Source: 4572-123 sp002084545 (GTDB lineage Bacteria > Desulfobacterota > Desulfobacteria > Desulfobacterales > 4572-123). From it: a stretch of 64,000 bases of DNA. The notes below the pieces were generated by a model. The model did not search any database and had not been told where the DNA came from. It saw only the letters and a list, made by a program, of their open reading frames with translations. This document shows, one piece after another, positions 51,737 through 61,610 of the stretch. The stretch covers positions 1 to 64,000 of the forward strand of contig JAOZSJ010000002.1 of NCBI GenBank assembly GCA_029939715.1, read 5' to 3'. Every line of letters begins with the position of its first letter. Positions within the stretch are counted from its first letter, which is position 1. The position numbers were made by a program, and so were the translations under genes.

Positions 51737-52351
51737 TTATAATATTCCTTTTGAGGAACGAACATCGGCAAGGCGCTTGTCAAAGGAGACGGCATGATCA
51801 AGGGATCGCCCGAGTGCCTTGAAAACCGCTTCCATGACATGGTGGTCGTTTTCACCGTATTTAACGTTAATATGAAGATTCAGCCCCCCTTTTACGGACA
51901 GGGATCTGAAAAATTCCTTGGCCAGGGCAGGGTCAAAAACAGTGCCTGCATTCATGGCGTCAGGAATATGGTAAACAAGAAAAGGGCGATTTGACAAATC
52001 AACGGTCACCTCCGCAAGCGCGTCATCCATGGGTGTAACCGCATGCCCGAACCGGTTGATTCTCTTGCGATTCCCCAACGCTTTATCAAAGACGCTGCCT
52101 AAAACAAGCCCGACATCCTCAACCGTATGATGGAAATCAACATCCAGGTCACCCCGGGCCCTGATAAGAAGATCAAAAAAACCGTGGACCGAGAATAATG
52201 TAAGCATGTGATCAAAGAAAGGGATTCCCGTATTCACATCGGCCTTTCCACTGCCGTCCAGGTTTAATTCGACCCTGATGTTTGTTTCATTTGTCTCGCG
52301 GTCAATAGATGCCTGCCGTCGTTTAGATTGCTTTACCGGTATATTCTCCAC
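51737..52351 (-). CDS. hisB: Imidazoleglycerol-phosphate dehydratase
   Basis: This 204-residue manganese enzyme of histidine biosynthesis has FFDHMLTLFSVHG near residue 45 and DFHHTVEDVGLVLG near 72. DDALAEV follows near 105, and GENDHHVMEAVFKALGRSL lies near 165. It is a monofunctional form without the phosphatase domain of E. coli HisB. No other his genes are in the window. Confidence 0.94.
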   Translation of the reverse strand: MENIPVKQSKRRQASIDRETNETNIRVELNLDGSGKADVNTGIPFFDHMLTLFSVHGFFDLLIRARGDLDVDFHHTVEDVGLVLGSVFDKALGNRKRINRFGHAVTPMDDALAEVTVDLSNRPFLVYHIPDAMNAGTVFDPALAKEFFRSLSVKGGLNLHINVKYGENDHHVMEAVFKALGRSLDHAVSFDKRLADVRSSKGIL

Positions 52352-52379
52352 AATTCACTCCATTGATATTTACAGTTAA

Positions 52380-53951
52380 TTAAACCACGGGCTCCGCCCT
52401 TTTATAATATCTCATAAAAGCATCCACTACCGTCGGATCAAACTGGCTGCCGGCACCATCGCGAATTATCCGCAAGACTTCTTTTTTGTCCATTTTTTTC
52501 CGGTACGCCCGATCAGAATTAAGGGCATCATAGACATCCGCCACCGACAATATCCGGGCCGGCAAAGGAATCCTGTCACCTTTCAGTCCATCAGGATAGC
52601 CGTTGCCGTCAAACCGCTCATGGTGACAGCGGATGATCTCCTGCTCCCTCTCCCAAAGTCCCATCTGACTCACAATATCGGCACCCATGACCGGATGCTC
52701 TTTTATGATTTCGTACTCTTCGTCGGTCAGTCTGCCCGGCTTGAGCAAAATCTCATCCCTGATTCCAATCTTACCGATGTCATGCAGGCGGCCGGCCACA
52801 TTCAGGATATCGATTTCCTCGCCATTGCATCCCATTTCTCCGGCAATGGCAATGGCGACATCCGTTACCCGGTCTGAATGCTGCTGGGTATAGGGATCCT
52901 TGACTTCGATGGCCTTTACAAATCCGTAAAGAGTTGAAAAAAGATTTTCATATATATTCTCATACAGCGCCAGATTTTCAATGGCCGAAGCTGCTTTTTG
53001 AAGCATAAAGGATAGATAGTACAGATCTTTTTTTGAAAATTCATTGTCGCCCCGCCTGATAAGTGCGGTCAAAACGCCAAAAATATCATTCCTTATATTC
53101 ATGGGAACCACTATCATGGAGCCAATTGTTTCCGGCAATCTCTGAACGCCCATGTTTGTCGGGATCAAAAGCGGAAGATCATCTGCCGCGGTTTCCATAA
53201 TCAGTGTTTCAACGGCATTATTTTCATGCAAATCCAAGGGGGCGATAAGGTCGGTTCCAAATACAGTGCCTTCTTTTGTGCCATGATATTCGGATGTTTC
53301 GTGTAAGGCTGCCGAAGAGACTGCAATTTCAAACGGGCGGCTTACCTTACTGTTCAGGACATAAAATCGCGATTCATCCGCCGGAGTCATTTCATTTGTA
53401 ATGTCAACAATTCGTTTGAATATCAGTGAACTCGAACTCAATGTGGTAAAATCACTCATAATCGTATTCATGATACCCAGATCATGAATTCTGGATAAAA
53501 GTTCATTATTCAACTTTTCAAGCCGCTCTTTTCCCTCTATCTCTTTTTTGAGAATAATATTTTCGACAAACAGTTTTCGCTCGCGAAAAACTCTTTTCAA
53601 ACAGATTTCCATCTGGTTCAGGTTGACAGGTTTAATCAGAAAATCCACGACTCCATTTTGCATGGTTCGAATCGTATTTTCCAGCGAAGGGTAGCCCGTC
53701 ATGATCACGACAGGTATGGTATTATCATTTATATATATATATTCGGCAAGCTCGATACCATCCATCTCAGGCATGTTAATATCCGTAAAACAGCAATCGA
53801 TTCTTTCTTTTTCCAATATCGAAATCGCCTGTTTGCCATTACATGCCGTAAAAATCCGGTATCCCTTGAATTTAAAAAATTCAGACGCAATGTCTAAAAT
53901 AGTTTCCTCGTCATCTACAAAAAGAATTGTTTCTTTTATTTCAGTGCTCAT
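52380..53951 (-). CDS. Response regulator with GAF and HD-GYP domains
   Basis: This 523-residue protein has a receiver domain (1-125, VDDEETI with the phospho-Asp in TDINMPEMDG near residue 57), a GAF-like domain (about 165-320), and an HD-GYP phosphodiesterase domain (about 335-515). The HD-GYP motifs are complete: HSDRV, LHDIGKIGI and HHERFDGNGYPDGL. It should hydrolyse cyclic di-GMP and balance the GGDEF protein at 9891. It follows the HMG-CoA lyase gene by 25 bases on the same strand. Confidence 0.93.
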   Translation of the reverse strand: MSTEIKETILFVDDEETILDIASEFFKFKGYRIFTACNGKQAISILEKERIDCCFTDINMPEMDGIELAEYIYINDNTIPVVIMTGYPSLENTIRTMQNGVVDFLIKPVNLNQMEICLKRVFRERKLFVENIILKKEIEGKERLEKLNNELLSRIHDLGIMNTIMSDFTTLSSSSLIFKRIVDITNEMTPADESRFYVLNSKVSRPFEIAVSSAALHETSEYHGTKEGTVFGTDLIAPLDLHENNAVETLIMETAADDLPLLIPTNMGVQRLPETIGSMIVVPMNIRNDIFGVLTALIRRGDNEFSKKDLYYLSFMLQKAASAIENLALYENIYENLFSTLYGFVKAIEVKDPYTQQHSDRVTDVAIAIAGEMGCNGEEIDILNVAGRLHDIGKIGIRDEILLKPGRLTDEEYEIIKEHPVMGADIVSQMGLWEREQEIIRCHHERFDGNGYPDGLKGDRIPLPARILSVADVYDALNSDRAYRKKMDKKEVLRIIRDGAGSQFDPTVVDAFMRYYKRAEPVV

Positions 53952-53976
53952 AATATCAAGTTTGATTACTTTTTTA

Positions 53977-54900
53977 TTAGTCGGTCTTCATTTGAAACCT
54001 TGAATTTTCTAACAGGTAGATTTTCCCGGGAAACTGCTTATTGAGATATTCACCCATCATCAGAGAGCATCGTGCCACGCATGGAATATCAATACCGGTA
54101 TTGATATTCATTGATTCTATAAGATAAGCCGTATCCTCGGTAGCAATATTACCGGTGGCCCCCGGAATAAAAGGACATCCCCCCATGCCGCCGAGAGCCG
54201 TATCAAAATTATTTATACCGCACTCTATGCCGGCCATGACATTTACAAGGCCCAATCCCCGGGTATCGTGCAGGTGAAGAGCAAGGGGAGTATTGCCGAT
54301 TGCAGCCTTTACCTCATTGACCAGGCTTTTAATTTTCAGTGGATTGGCCATTCCGGTAGTATCGGCCAGACCAAGCATGTCAATACCGGCAGCAGTCAGT
54401 GCGCGCGCTGTTTCAACTACACGGCTTTCAATTATCGCACCTTCAAAAACACATCCGAAAGCACACTGAATGCTTGCCATGGTCTGCATTTTATGGCTTC
54501 GAGCACGGGCAATCATACGGATACCCTGTTTAAGTGCCTGGTCAATAGACATACCTGTATTTCTGCGGCTGTGGGTATCACTGCATGAAATGGAAATTTC
54601 AACAGACCCCAAGCCGGCCGAGTATGCCCGTTCCAATCCGGTCATATTCAGAACAAGCCCGTAATAATCAACTCCATCTTTTTGCGGCAGTCTTGCGATC
54701 AATGTTTCGGCATCGGCCAGTTGTGGTACACGCTCAGGCAGTACGAACGAAGTCACCTGTATTTTTTTCAAGCCGGCATCGACGAGTCCCGCAATGATAT
54801 CAAGTTTAAGATCAATGGGAATCAGCTTTTTTTCAAACTGGAATCCATCCCTGGGGCCGACCTCACTTAAAAGTATATAATCCGGAAAGTTATGCCTCAT
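53977..54900 (-). CDS. Hydroxymethylglutaryl-CoA lyase family enzyme
   Basis: This 307-residue TIM-barrel lyase cleaves HMG-CoA to acetyl-CoA and acetoacetate. The N-terminal EVGPRDGFQ (catalytic Arg near residue 17) is present. Metal-binding LHLHDTRG is near 210, and the cysteine loop GGMGGCPFIPGATGNIATED near 240. All are hallmarks of HMG-CoA lyase rather than isopropylmalate synthase. No other leucine-degradation genes are nearby, so a related acyl-CoA substrate cannot be excluded. Confidence 0.85.
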   Translation of the reverse strand: MRHNFPDYILLSEVGPRDGFQFEKKLIPIDLKLDIIAGLVDAGLKKIQVTSFVLPERVPQLADAETLIARLPQKDGVDYYGLVLNMTGLERAYSAGLGSVEISISCSDTHSRRNTGMSIDQALKQGIRMIARARSHKMQTMASIQCAFGCVFEGAIIESRVVETARALTAAGIDMLGLADTTGMANPLKIKSLVNEVKAAIGNTPLALHLHDTRGLGLVNVMAGIECGINNFDTALGGMGGCPFIPGATGNIATEDTAYLIESMNINTGIDIPCVARCSLMMGEYLNKQFPGKIYLLENSRFQMKTD

Positions 54901-55150
54901 TATTTATTGTCTCGCCTGAAAGCATATTCCCTTAAAACCAAAAGTTAATAAAATATTTTAAAGCATTATATAGAATCCAACAAAATTAACAAGGATCAAT
55001 TTTATATTGTAAATATTTGAATTCCATAAAAACCGTTATTGCGCTCCTCATACAGCCATATGGTTTAATAGATAGAAATAACTTGACTGGCAGCACAATC
55101 GGGCTGTATTTGAATCACAAACAAAATACCGATAAAATCTGGAGCAACCT
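54901..55150. other. Divergent intergenic region
   Basis: These 250 AT-rich bases separate the HMG-lyase gene and the glycosyltransferase. Apart from the promoter at 55083-55110 I see nothing in it. Confidence 0.4.
55083..55110 (+). promoter_or_regulatory. Probable promoter of the glycosyltransferase gene
   Basis: TTGACT at 55083-55088 and TGTATT at 55105-55110 are 16 bases apart, about 40 bases before the ATG at 55151. Confidence 0.45.
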
Positions 55151-56404
55151 ATGCCGCCACATATTTCCCGCCCTCTGCGAATCTGTCTTTTAAGCTACCG
55201 CAGCAACCCTCATTGCGGGGGCCAGGGAGTATATCTGAAAAATCTGAGCCGGGCCATCAAGGATCTGGGCCACATGGTAGAAGTTGTTTGCGGCCCGCCC
55301 GATCCGCTTCTTGATAAAGATATTCGAGCGCACCGTATTCCCTGTCTGGATCTTTATAACCCCAAAGACCCTTTTCGGATTCCAACGCTTACCGAACTAA
55401 ATAATCCCATCAACCTCATTGAATGGCTGGGCATATCAACCATGGGATTTCCCGAACCTTTTACCTTCGGGTTACGGGCATATCAGTTTATGAGAAACAG
55501 ATTCCACGGTTATGATATCCTGCACGACAACCAGAGCCTTGGTTACGGAATTCAACTGATAGGCCGGTTCATCCCCACGATTGCCACGATTCACCATCCT
55601 ATTACGGTAGACCGCGATATCGATATAAAAGCGGTCAGACCCTTTTGGAAAAAATTGAAATATCTGCGCTGGTATTCATTTATCGGGATGCAAAAAACAG
55701 TGGCGCGCTCCCTTTTAAAAATAATAACTGTTTCAGAATGTGCCAGGCAGGATATAAGCCGTGATTTTACTATACCTCCCCATCGTTTCAGTATTGTTCC
55801 CAACGGGATTAATACCAATCTTTTTTATCCTCTTCCGGAAATCAGTCGGGAGCCGGGCCGTATCATCGTAACCACCAGTGCCGACACGCCTTTAAAGGGG
55901 CTCTATTATCTTCTGCATGCAGTTGCCGATATCACAAAGGCCCGAAAAATCAAGCTTGTTGTAATCGGTACGCCCAAAAAAGAGGGTGGAATCGTCAGGT
56001 TGATACGAAAACTGGACATAGCAAGATACATCACCTTCACCGGACATATCAGCGATAAAAAGTTTGTTCGTGAATATGCCAGGGCAAGTCTTGCGGTGGT
56101 GCCATCCGTATATGAAGGTTTTGGTCTGCCTGTTGGTGAGGCCATGGCCTGTGGTGTACCGGTGATCAGTACCACCGGAGGGGCACTGCCCGAAGTTGTG
56201 GGCAATGCCGGCATTCTGGTTCCACCGGCCGATTCCAATGCCCTTGAAAAAGCCATTGTCAATCTGCTGGATCATCCCGGGTATGCGGCAAAGCTTGGCA
56301 TGGCGGGATACAACCGGGTACGGAATCATTTTACCTGGAAAAAGGCCGCGGAAAAAACCGTTGCAGTCTATCAGGAGGCAATACGTGATTACCGTAAATT
56401 TTAA
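55151..56404 (+). CDS. Glycosyltransferase family 4
   Basis: This 417-residue GT-B glycosyltransferase begins with the typical LSYRSNPHCGGQGVYLKNLSRAI, followed by the linker IVPNGINTNLF near residue 218. The donor-binding EX7E motif YEGFGLPVGEAMACG lies near 322. Retaining transfer from a nucleotide sugar to an envelope glycan or lipid is likely; the acceptor is unknown. GGAG 7 bases before ATG. The C-terminus overlaps the next gene by 20 bases, implying translational coupling to the methyltransferase. Confidence 0.88.
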   Translation: MPPHISRPLRICLLSYRSNPHCGGQGVYLKNLSRAIKDLGHMVEVVCGPPDPLLDKDIRAHRIPCLDLYNPKDPFRIPTLTELNNPINLIEWLGISTMGFPEPFTFGLRAYQFMRNRFHGYDILHDNQSLGYGIQLIGRFIPTIATIHHPITVDRDIDIKAVRPFWKKLKYLRWYSFIGMQKTVARSLLKIITVSECARQDISRDFTIPPHRFSIVPNGINTNLFYPLPEISREPGRIIVTTSADTPLKGLYYLLHAVADITKARKIKLVVIGTPKKEGGIVRLIRKLDIARYITFTGHISDKKFVREYARASLAVVPSVYEGFGLPVGEAMACGVPVISTTGGALPEVVGNAGILVPPADSNALEKAIVNLLDHPGYAAKLGMAGYNRVRNHFTWKKAAEKTVAVYQEAIRDYRKF

Positions 56405-57104
56405 GCGACTTAACATCAAACCCGGTGCCCGCATACTCGATATCGGATGCGGGCCGGGCCGTCATACCTGTGCTGCCTATGGGTTGCAAAAAGTTACGGC
56501 AATCGCAGCCGACCGAAATTTCAACGATCTTATAGAAGCTAGAAAAAGGCTGCGGTACCACGATGAACTGGGGGAGCATGGCCAGGGAAGCTGGGCAGTG
56601 TCGTGCGCCGATATTCTTGACCTTCCCTTTAAAACCGAATATTTTGATCTTGTTATCTGCTCGGAAGTCATGGAGCATATCATAGAGCATCGCAGGGCTG
56701 CACTGGAACTGGTCCGGGTACTGAAACCGAATTGCCCCCTTGTCGTCAGCGTGCCCCGCTTTTTGCCGGAAAAAATCTGTTGGGCCCTTTCGGACGAATA
56801 TTTCAATGCAAACCAGGGGCATGTTCGGATTTACAAAAAAAAAGAATTGGTAGACCTGCTCCAATCTTCGGGCGTTTTAATACGCGGGCATCACTTTGCC
56901 CACAGCCTGCATTCCCCCTATTGGTGGCTCAAGTGCCTTGTGGGCCCGGCACGAAAAAATTCCCCTTTGGTAAATCTGTATCATCGCTTCCTGGTCTGGG
57001 ACATGATGAAAAAACCGCTGATCACCCGTATGCTTGATGCTGCCCTCAACCCGATCATGGGAAAAAGTATCGTTCTTTATTTTACTAAACGCCCGCATTC
57101 ATAA
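56385..57104 (+). CDS. SAM-dependent methyltransferase (class I)
   Basis: This 239-residue protein has the Rossmann SAM-binding motif I ILDIGCGPGRHT near residue 15, an acidic motif II after ITAIAADRNFN, and motif IV DLVICSEVMEHI near 85. The start is GTG at 56385, 6 bases after a perfect AGGAGG at 56373-56378 inside the glycosyltransferase gene. A longer frame from 56196 is therefore rejected. The last 28 bases overlap the convergent methyltransferase gene. With the glycosyltransferase it may modify a glycan or glycolipid. Confidence 0.85.
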   Translation: MITVNFKRLNIKPGARILDIGCGPGRHTCAAYGLQKVTAIAADRNFNDLIEARKRLRYHDELGEHGQGSWAVSCADILDLPFKTEYFDLVICSEVMEHIIEHRRAALELVRVLKPNCPLVVSVPRFLPEKICWALSDEYFNANQGHVRIYKKKELVDLLQSSGVLIRGHHFAHSLHSPYWWLKCLVGPARKNSPLVNLYHRFLVWDMMKKPLITRMLDAALNPIMGKSIVLYFTKRPHS

Positions 57105-57712
57105 CGCTGCAGAACCCCAAGGGTTTGAGTTGTGGGAAGTTTCTTGAAAAGACCGGAAGCCATGGCAAGTTTATACACGTCATAGGGAGCCTGGCCTCCG
57201 TCGGCGGGATTCGGAAAAATATCGTGAATCAGGAGGTATCCCCCGTGCACGATATGGCGGGCCCAGACATTGTAATCGGTAAAAGCGGTTTCAAAACTGT
57301 GACCCCCGTCGATAAATACCAGCCCCAGCGGTGTGGACCACTTGCGTGCCGCCACTTCGGACCGGCACACAAGAGGCACGACCGTGTCTTCCAGAGCTGC
57401 ATTTTTCAGGGTTTTTCTGAACTGTTTGAATGTATCGACACAACCGCTGTCAGGATCAAAAAGTTCCGGATCAAAATATTCCTCACCGGGCTGCTGTTCC
57501 TCAGACCCCATGTGGTGATCAATGGAAAAAAGAATATTTTTATTTTTTTTACATCCTGTCCCAAGATAGATTGTGGATTTGCCGCAATAACTGCCTATTT
57601 CAAGACATGCTCCCAGTGAAGATGCAGCGGCAGCCATATCCCGCAGACGCAGTCCTTCCGCATGATCCAGAAATCCTTTGGTTTGATTGACCAGTTCATA
57701 ATCGACATCCAT
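57077..57712 (-). CDS. CmcI/methyltransferase-24-like SAM methyltransferase
   Basis: This protein of about 211 residues is a class I methyltransferase of the cephalosporin hydroxylase/MT-24 type. Motif I is CLEIGSYCGKSTIYLG near residue 37, and SIDHHMGSEEQ is near 67. VFIDGGHSFETAFTDYN is near 135 and GGYLLIHDIFPNPADGG near 160. The start at 57712 lies one base after the ftsK stop, with GAGG 8 bases upstream. The frame reaching 57727 would overlap ftsK. Its 3' end overlaps the opposite methyltransferase. Confidence 0.8.
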   Translation of the reverse strand: MDVDYELVNQTKGFLDHAEGLRLRDMAAAASSLGACLEIGSYCGKSTIYLGTGCKKNKNILFSIDHHMGSEEQQPGEEYFDPELFDPDSGCVDTFKQFRKTLKNAALEDTVVPLVCRSEVAARKWSTPLGLVFIDGGHSFETAFTDYNVWARHIVHGGYLLIHDIFPNPADGGQAPYDVYKLAMASGLFKKLPTTQTLGVLQRYECGRLVK

Positions 57713-57713
57713 C

Positions 57714-59858
57714 CTAACTTTCCTCATATCCCCTTACCAGGACTTCTCTGGGTTTGGCGCCGTCCGCCGGGCCGACCACACCTTCTTTTTCCATCACTTC
57801 AATGATCCGGGCCGCACGGTTATACCCTATGCGCAGATACCGCTGTACCATGGATATGGATGCCTGCCGGGTTTTCGAAACCAGGGCTACGGCTTCATCG
57901 TATTTTTCATCATATTCCTGTTCACCGCCCTCGGAGGCTTCCTTCACCGGTGCACTGGTGACATCTTTGTTATACTCGGGTTTTTGCTGAGATTTTAAAA
58001 ATTCGGTAATCCGGGCAATTTCAGATTCGGCAATATAGGCCCCGTGAATACGCTGCAGTTTTGCCGTACCGGGCGGCAAAAAGAGCATATCGCCGTTTCC
58101 CAGTAAATTTTCGGCACCATTGGCATCAATAATCGTTCTTGAATCTGTTTTGGAAGAAACCTGAAACGTTAGCCGGGTGGGGAAATTAGCCTTGATAATC
58201 CCGGTCAGCACGTCCACCGAGGGACGCTGGGTTGCGAGAATAAGATGTATGCCGGCGGCCCGGGCCATCTGGGCCAGGCGCGTTAAGGCCACCTCCACAT
58301 CCCGGGATGCAACCATCATCAAATCAGCAAGCTCATCGATGATGATGACAATAAAGGGCAGTTTTTCCTCTGTGATTGTTTCATCGCTTTTTTTCAGTTT
58401 TTCAATTTTTCGATTGTACCCGTAGATATTTTTGGTCTTTTTTTGCGCCAGCAATTCATATCTTTTTTCCATCTCCTTGACTGCCCAGAACAAAGCATTG
58501 GTGGCCTTTTTGACGTCCGTTACAACAGGGGTAATCAAATGAGGAATACCGTCATAAGTGGAAAGCTCAATCCGCTTGGGGTCAACCATGATAAATTTTA
58601 CATCAGCAGGAGAGGCCTTGTATAAAAAGCTGCAGATCATGGTATTTAATGCCACGCTTTTACCGGCACCGGTGGCGCCGGCGATCAGCAGATGAGGCAT
58701 TTGTTCGAGTTCAGCAGCCACCGGAACCCCGACGATATCCTTTCCCAGACAGATGGTCAGCTTGGATTTTGATTTTTCAAAGGCCGGGGACGCCACGATT
58801 TCCTTGAACCGGACCACTTCACGGGTGGCATTCGGGATTTCGATACCAATAACGGCCTTTCCCGGAATCGGGGCAACAATACGGATACTGATGGCCCTTA
58901 AGGCCAGGGCCAGATCATCGGTGAGATTGACGACCTTGTTTATCTTGACTCCCGGTGCGGGAGCATACTCAAAAGTTGTAATGACCGGGCCCGGCGAAAC
59001 AGTTACGACTTTTCCGTTTACACCAAAATCCTCTAATTTTTTTTCAAGCAGTTTGGATTGCATGCGAAGGTTTTCATGGTCCGCTGTAGCTGCCCTGATT
59101 TCAGGATTTTCCAGCAGATTAAAAGAGGGCAGCTCTATCCCCTGCTTATCACGCATAAAATCAAATACCGCCTGTTTCGGAACCGGAGTCGGCATGACGG
59201 GTCCCGGTTTTGCCGCTTTAATTTTTATTTTTCGCTCTTTTTCCGCTTTTCTTTTTTTCAGTGCCGCAGATCGTTTTTTAGCTTTTTCTTTCCTCTCTTT
59301 GTACCCGGACCAGAGGGAACCGATGTATCCCCTGACAATGCCCGCCCACCGCCGGCAGTTTTTGAAAAATACAATGAAGGAAAAACCAGTGGCCAGGATC
59401 AGTCCGATCATCCATAAAATAATCAGGATCAGCGCACCTCCGGTTATGTTTGAATAACGCACAAGAAATGCTTTAAGGGGAATTCCGATAATACCGCCTG
59501 CTGAAAATTTATGGCCGAAAATAAGATAATGATTTTGTTTGAGCGCCAGAAGTGCACCGGATGTAATCAGCAGCAGCAATCCCCCGGCCGCAGTCAGTAT
59601 GATTACGGTCTTTGGAGAATTGCCGAAAAAATGAATACTGATAAGCAGCATCAGTATCGGAAACCAGAATGCTCCCAGTCCGAAAAGACCGATAAGGATA
59701 CCCGCTATCTGGGCGCCGAGCGCCCCGAACATGTTGTGGATATCACCTGCTGTTTTAGCATTGTTGATTGATGGATCCGCGGGATTGTATGACAGGAGAC
59801 TGACCAGTGTAAACACAACAAGAAAAAAAAGCAGGATTCCAATAATTTCTTTACGCAT
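57714..59858 (-). CDS. ftsK: DNA translocase FtsK/SpoIIIE
   Basis: This 714-residue translocase pumps chromosomal DNA at the division septum. About four or five N-terminal membrane helices (to about residue 170) are followed by a Lys-rich linker. The motor domain has Walker A GATGAGKSVALN near 393 and Walker B VIIIDELADLMMV near 505. The C-terminal winged-helix gamma domain (about 650-710, SISMVQRYLRIGYNRAARI) recognises KOPS-like DNA. I chose ATG at 59858 after the RNase J stop. The TTG at 59894 would overlap it and lacks a ribosome site. Confidence 0.94.
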   Translation of the reverse strand: MRKEIIGILLFFLVVFTLVSLLSYNPADPSINNAKTAGDIHNMFGALGAQIAGILIGLFGLGAFWFPILMLLISIHFFGNSPKTVIILTAAGGLLLLITSGALLALKQNHYLIFGHKFSAGGIIGIPLKAFLVRYSNITGGALILIILWMIGLILATGFSFIVFFKNCRRWAGIVRGYIGSLWSGYKERKEKAKKRSAALKKRKAEKERKIKIKAAKPGPVMPTPVPKQAVFDFMRDKQGIELPSFNLLENPEIRAATADHENLRMQSKLLEKKLEDFGVNGKVVTVSPGPVITTFEYAPAPGVKINKVVNLTDDLALALRAISIRIVAPIPGKAVIGIEIPNATREVVRFKEIVASPAFEKSKSKLTICLGKDIVGVPVAAELEQMPHLLIAGATGAGKSVALNTMICSFLYKASPADVKFIMVDPKRIELSTYDGIPHLITPVVTDVKKATNALFWAVKEMEKRYELLAQKKTKNIYGYNRKIEKLKKSDETITEEKLPFIVIIIDELADLMMVASRDVEVALTRLAQMARAAGIHLILATQRPSVDVLTGIIKANFPTRLTFQVSSKTDSRTIIDANGAENLLGNGDMLFLPPGTAKLQRIHGAYIAESEIARITEFLKSQQKPEYNKDVTSAPVKEASEGGEQEYDEKYDEAVALVSKTRQASISMVQRYLRIGYNRAARIIEVMEKEGVVGPADGAKPREVLVRGYEES

Positions 59859-59883
59859 GATTTTATATTTTAACTGTTTCCGG

Positions 59884-61533
59884 TCAAACTTCAATAATAA
59901 ATGGAATTATTACAGGGCGCCTGCCGATAGTAAAGAAAAAATATTGTTTCAGGGCCGTGCGCACCTTTGAACGAATAAGATCGACCCGGTTCGGAATATC
60001 CGTGCCTATTTCTTCGACAATCTCCAGCACCACGCACTGTGCATCCTCAACAAGATGGCCGGTGTCGTGTTCAAATACAAATCCGCGGGAAGTCACATCA
60101 GGTCCATAAATAACAACCCCGGTCTCTTCATCAAAAGCCATTGTAACCGCAACCAGTCCATGCTCGGACAAAGCCCGTCTTTCTTTCAGAACGCTTCGGC
60201 CCACATCCCCTATACCTTTGCCGTCCACAAGCACCCTGCCGGTCTGAACACGACCATTAACCTTTGCTCTGTTCTTAGTAAATTCAATAATATGGCCGTC
60301 CTCGGCCAGCAATATCCTGTCATCCCTGATACCCACCTCCTTAGCAAGGCGCGCATGCAGGATCAAGTGCCTGTATTCGCCGTGAATGGGAATGAAATAC
60401 TTTGGCCGGGTCAAATTCATCATCAATTTGAGTTCTTCCTTGAAGGCATGACCCGACACATGAATGGCGGATATTTTTTCATAAATAACATCGGCCCCGC
60501 GCTTGTAGAGCCGGTTGATAATATTTGCAATAGCCTTTTCATTGCCGGGAATAAACTTGGAAGAAAGAATTACCGTATCTTCCTCCTTGATTTTGATATG
60601 CCTGTGAGTACCGGCAGCCATCCGGGCCAGGGCCGACATGGGTTCTCCCTGACTTCCGGTGGTTATCATCATAATTTCGCTGTCCGGATGATTCCCCACC
60701 TGGCCGATATCAATCTCCATTTCCACGGGAATATCCAGATATTTAAGATCTTTGGCTATATTAACGCTGGTCTCTATGCTGCGGCCGTTTATAAGAATTT
60801 TTCTTTTTCGGGCCCTGGCAATATTGACAACCTGCTGAATCCTGACGACATTGGATGCAAACAGGGCAACAATCACACGGCCGGTGCTTTTGGCAATAAT
60901 TTTATCAAGCGTTTCACAAATTTCCTGGGCATTGATGGTATATCCCTCTTTTTCCACGTTGGTAGAATCAGATAAAAGGGCCAGAACGCCTTTTTCACCA
61001 TAACGGGCGAAACGGTTGACATCCGTTATCATCTCGTTGCCCGCGCTGTGGGAGATCTTGAAATCACCGGTATGCACAACAACACCCACGGGCGTCTTGA
61101 CCGCTATGCCGACACCGTCAATGACACTGTGGCCTACCCGGATAAATTCGAGCTCGAAAACCCCCAGTCTCAGCTTTTCACCCGGAAGAATTTCGTAAAG
61201 CCGGGCATTTTCAAGCAGATTATGTTCCTCAAGCTTATGCCGGACAAGTCCCAGGGTAAACGGAGTCCCGAATACAGGCATATTTTTTTCGCGCAGGAGA
61301 TAGGGCAATGCGCCGATATGATCTTCATGACCGTGAGTTAATATGATCCCTCCGATTTTCGATCGATTCTGCCGGATGTAAGTCATATCAGGAATAACAT
61401 AATCAATACCGAGCATGTAATCCTCGGGAAACATGAGTCCCGCATCCACGATAAACATGGAGTCCTCATACTCGAATACCATCATATTCAGACCGATTTC
61501 ACCCAACCCGCCCAAAGGAATTATTTTTAACAT
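59884..61533 (-). CDS. rnj: Ribonuclease J
   Basis: This 549-residue metallo-beta-lactamase/beta-CASP enzyme is a 5'-3' exoribonuclease and endonuclease. The catalytic motif HGHEDHIGALP is near residue 72, with further ligands in VVHTGDFK near 155, SDSTNVE near 178 and HVSGHA near 355 (motif A-C region of beta-CASP). A C-terminal domain (about 460-549) is typical. It lies 25 bases before ftsK on the same strand. Confidence 0.93.
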   Translation of the reverse strand: MLKIIPLGGLGEIGLNMMVFEYEDSMFIVDAGLMFPEDYMLGIDYVIPDMTYIRQNRSKIGGIILTHGHEDHIGALPYLLREKNMPVFGTPFTLGLVRHKLEEHNLLENARLYEILPGEKLRLGVFELEFIRVGHSVIDGVGIAVKTPVGVVVHTGDFKISHSAGNEMITDVNRFARYGEKGVLALLSDSTNVEKEGYTINAQEICETLDKIIAKSTGRVIVALFASNVVRIQQVVNIARARKRKILINGRSIETSVNIAKDLKYLDIPVEMEIDIGQVGNHPDSEIMMITTGSQGEPMSALARMAAGTHRHIKIKEEDTVILSSKFIPGNEKAIANIINRLYKRGADVIYEKISAIHVSGHAFKEELKLMMNLTRPKYFIPIHGEYRHLILHARLAKEVGIRDDRILLAEDGHIIEFTKNRAKVNGRVQTGRVLVDGKGIGDVGRSVLKERRALSEHGLVAVTMAFDEETGVVIYGPDVTSRGFVFEHDTGHLVEDAQCVVLEIVEEIGTDIPNRVDLIRSKVRTALKQYFFFTIGRRPVIIPFIIEV

Positions 61534-61610
61534 ATTATGCAGCCAATATTTATTCCGATCATTTATATCCCGTTTGAAGCAAAAAAATGACCGGTCACTT
61601 AATTTATCGG

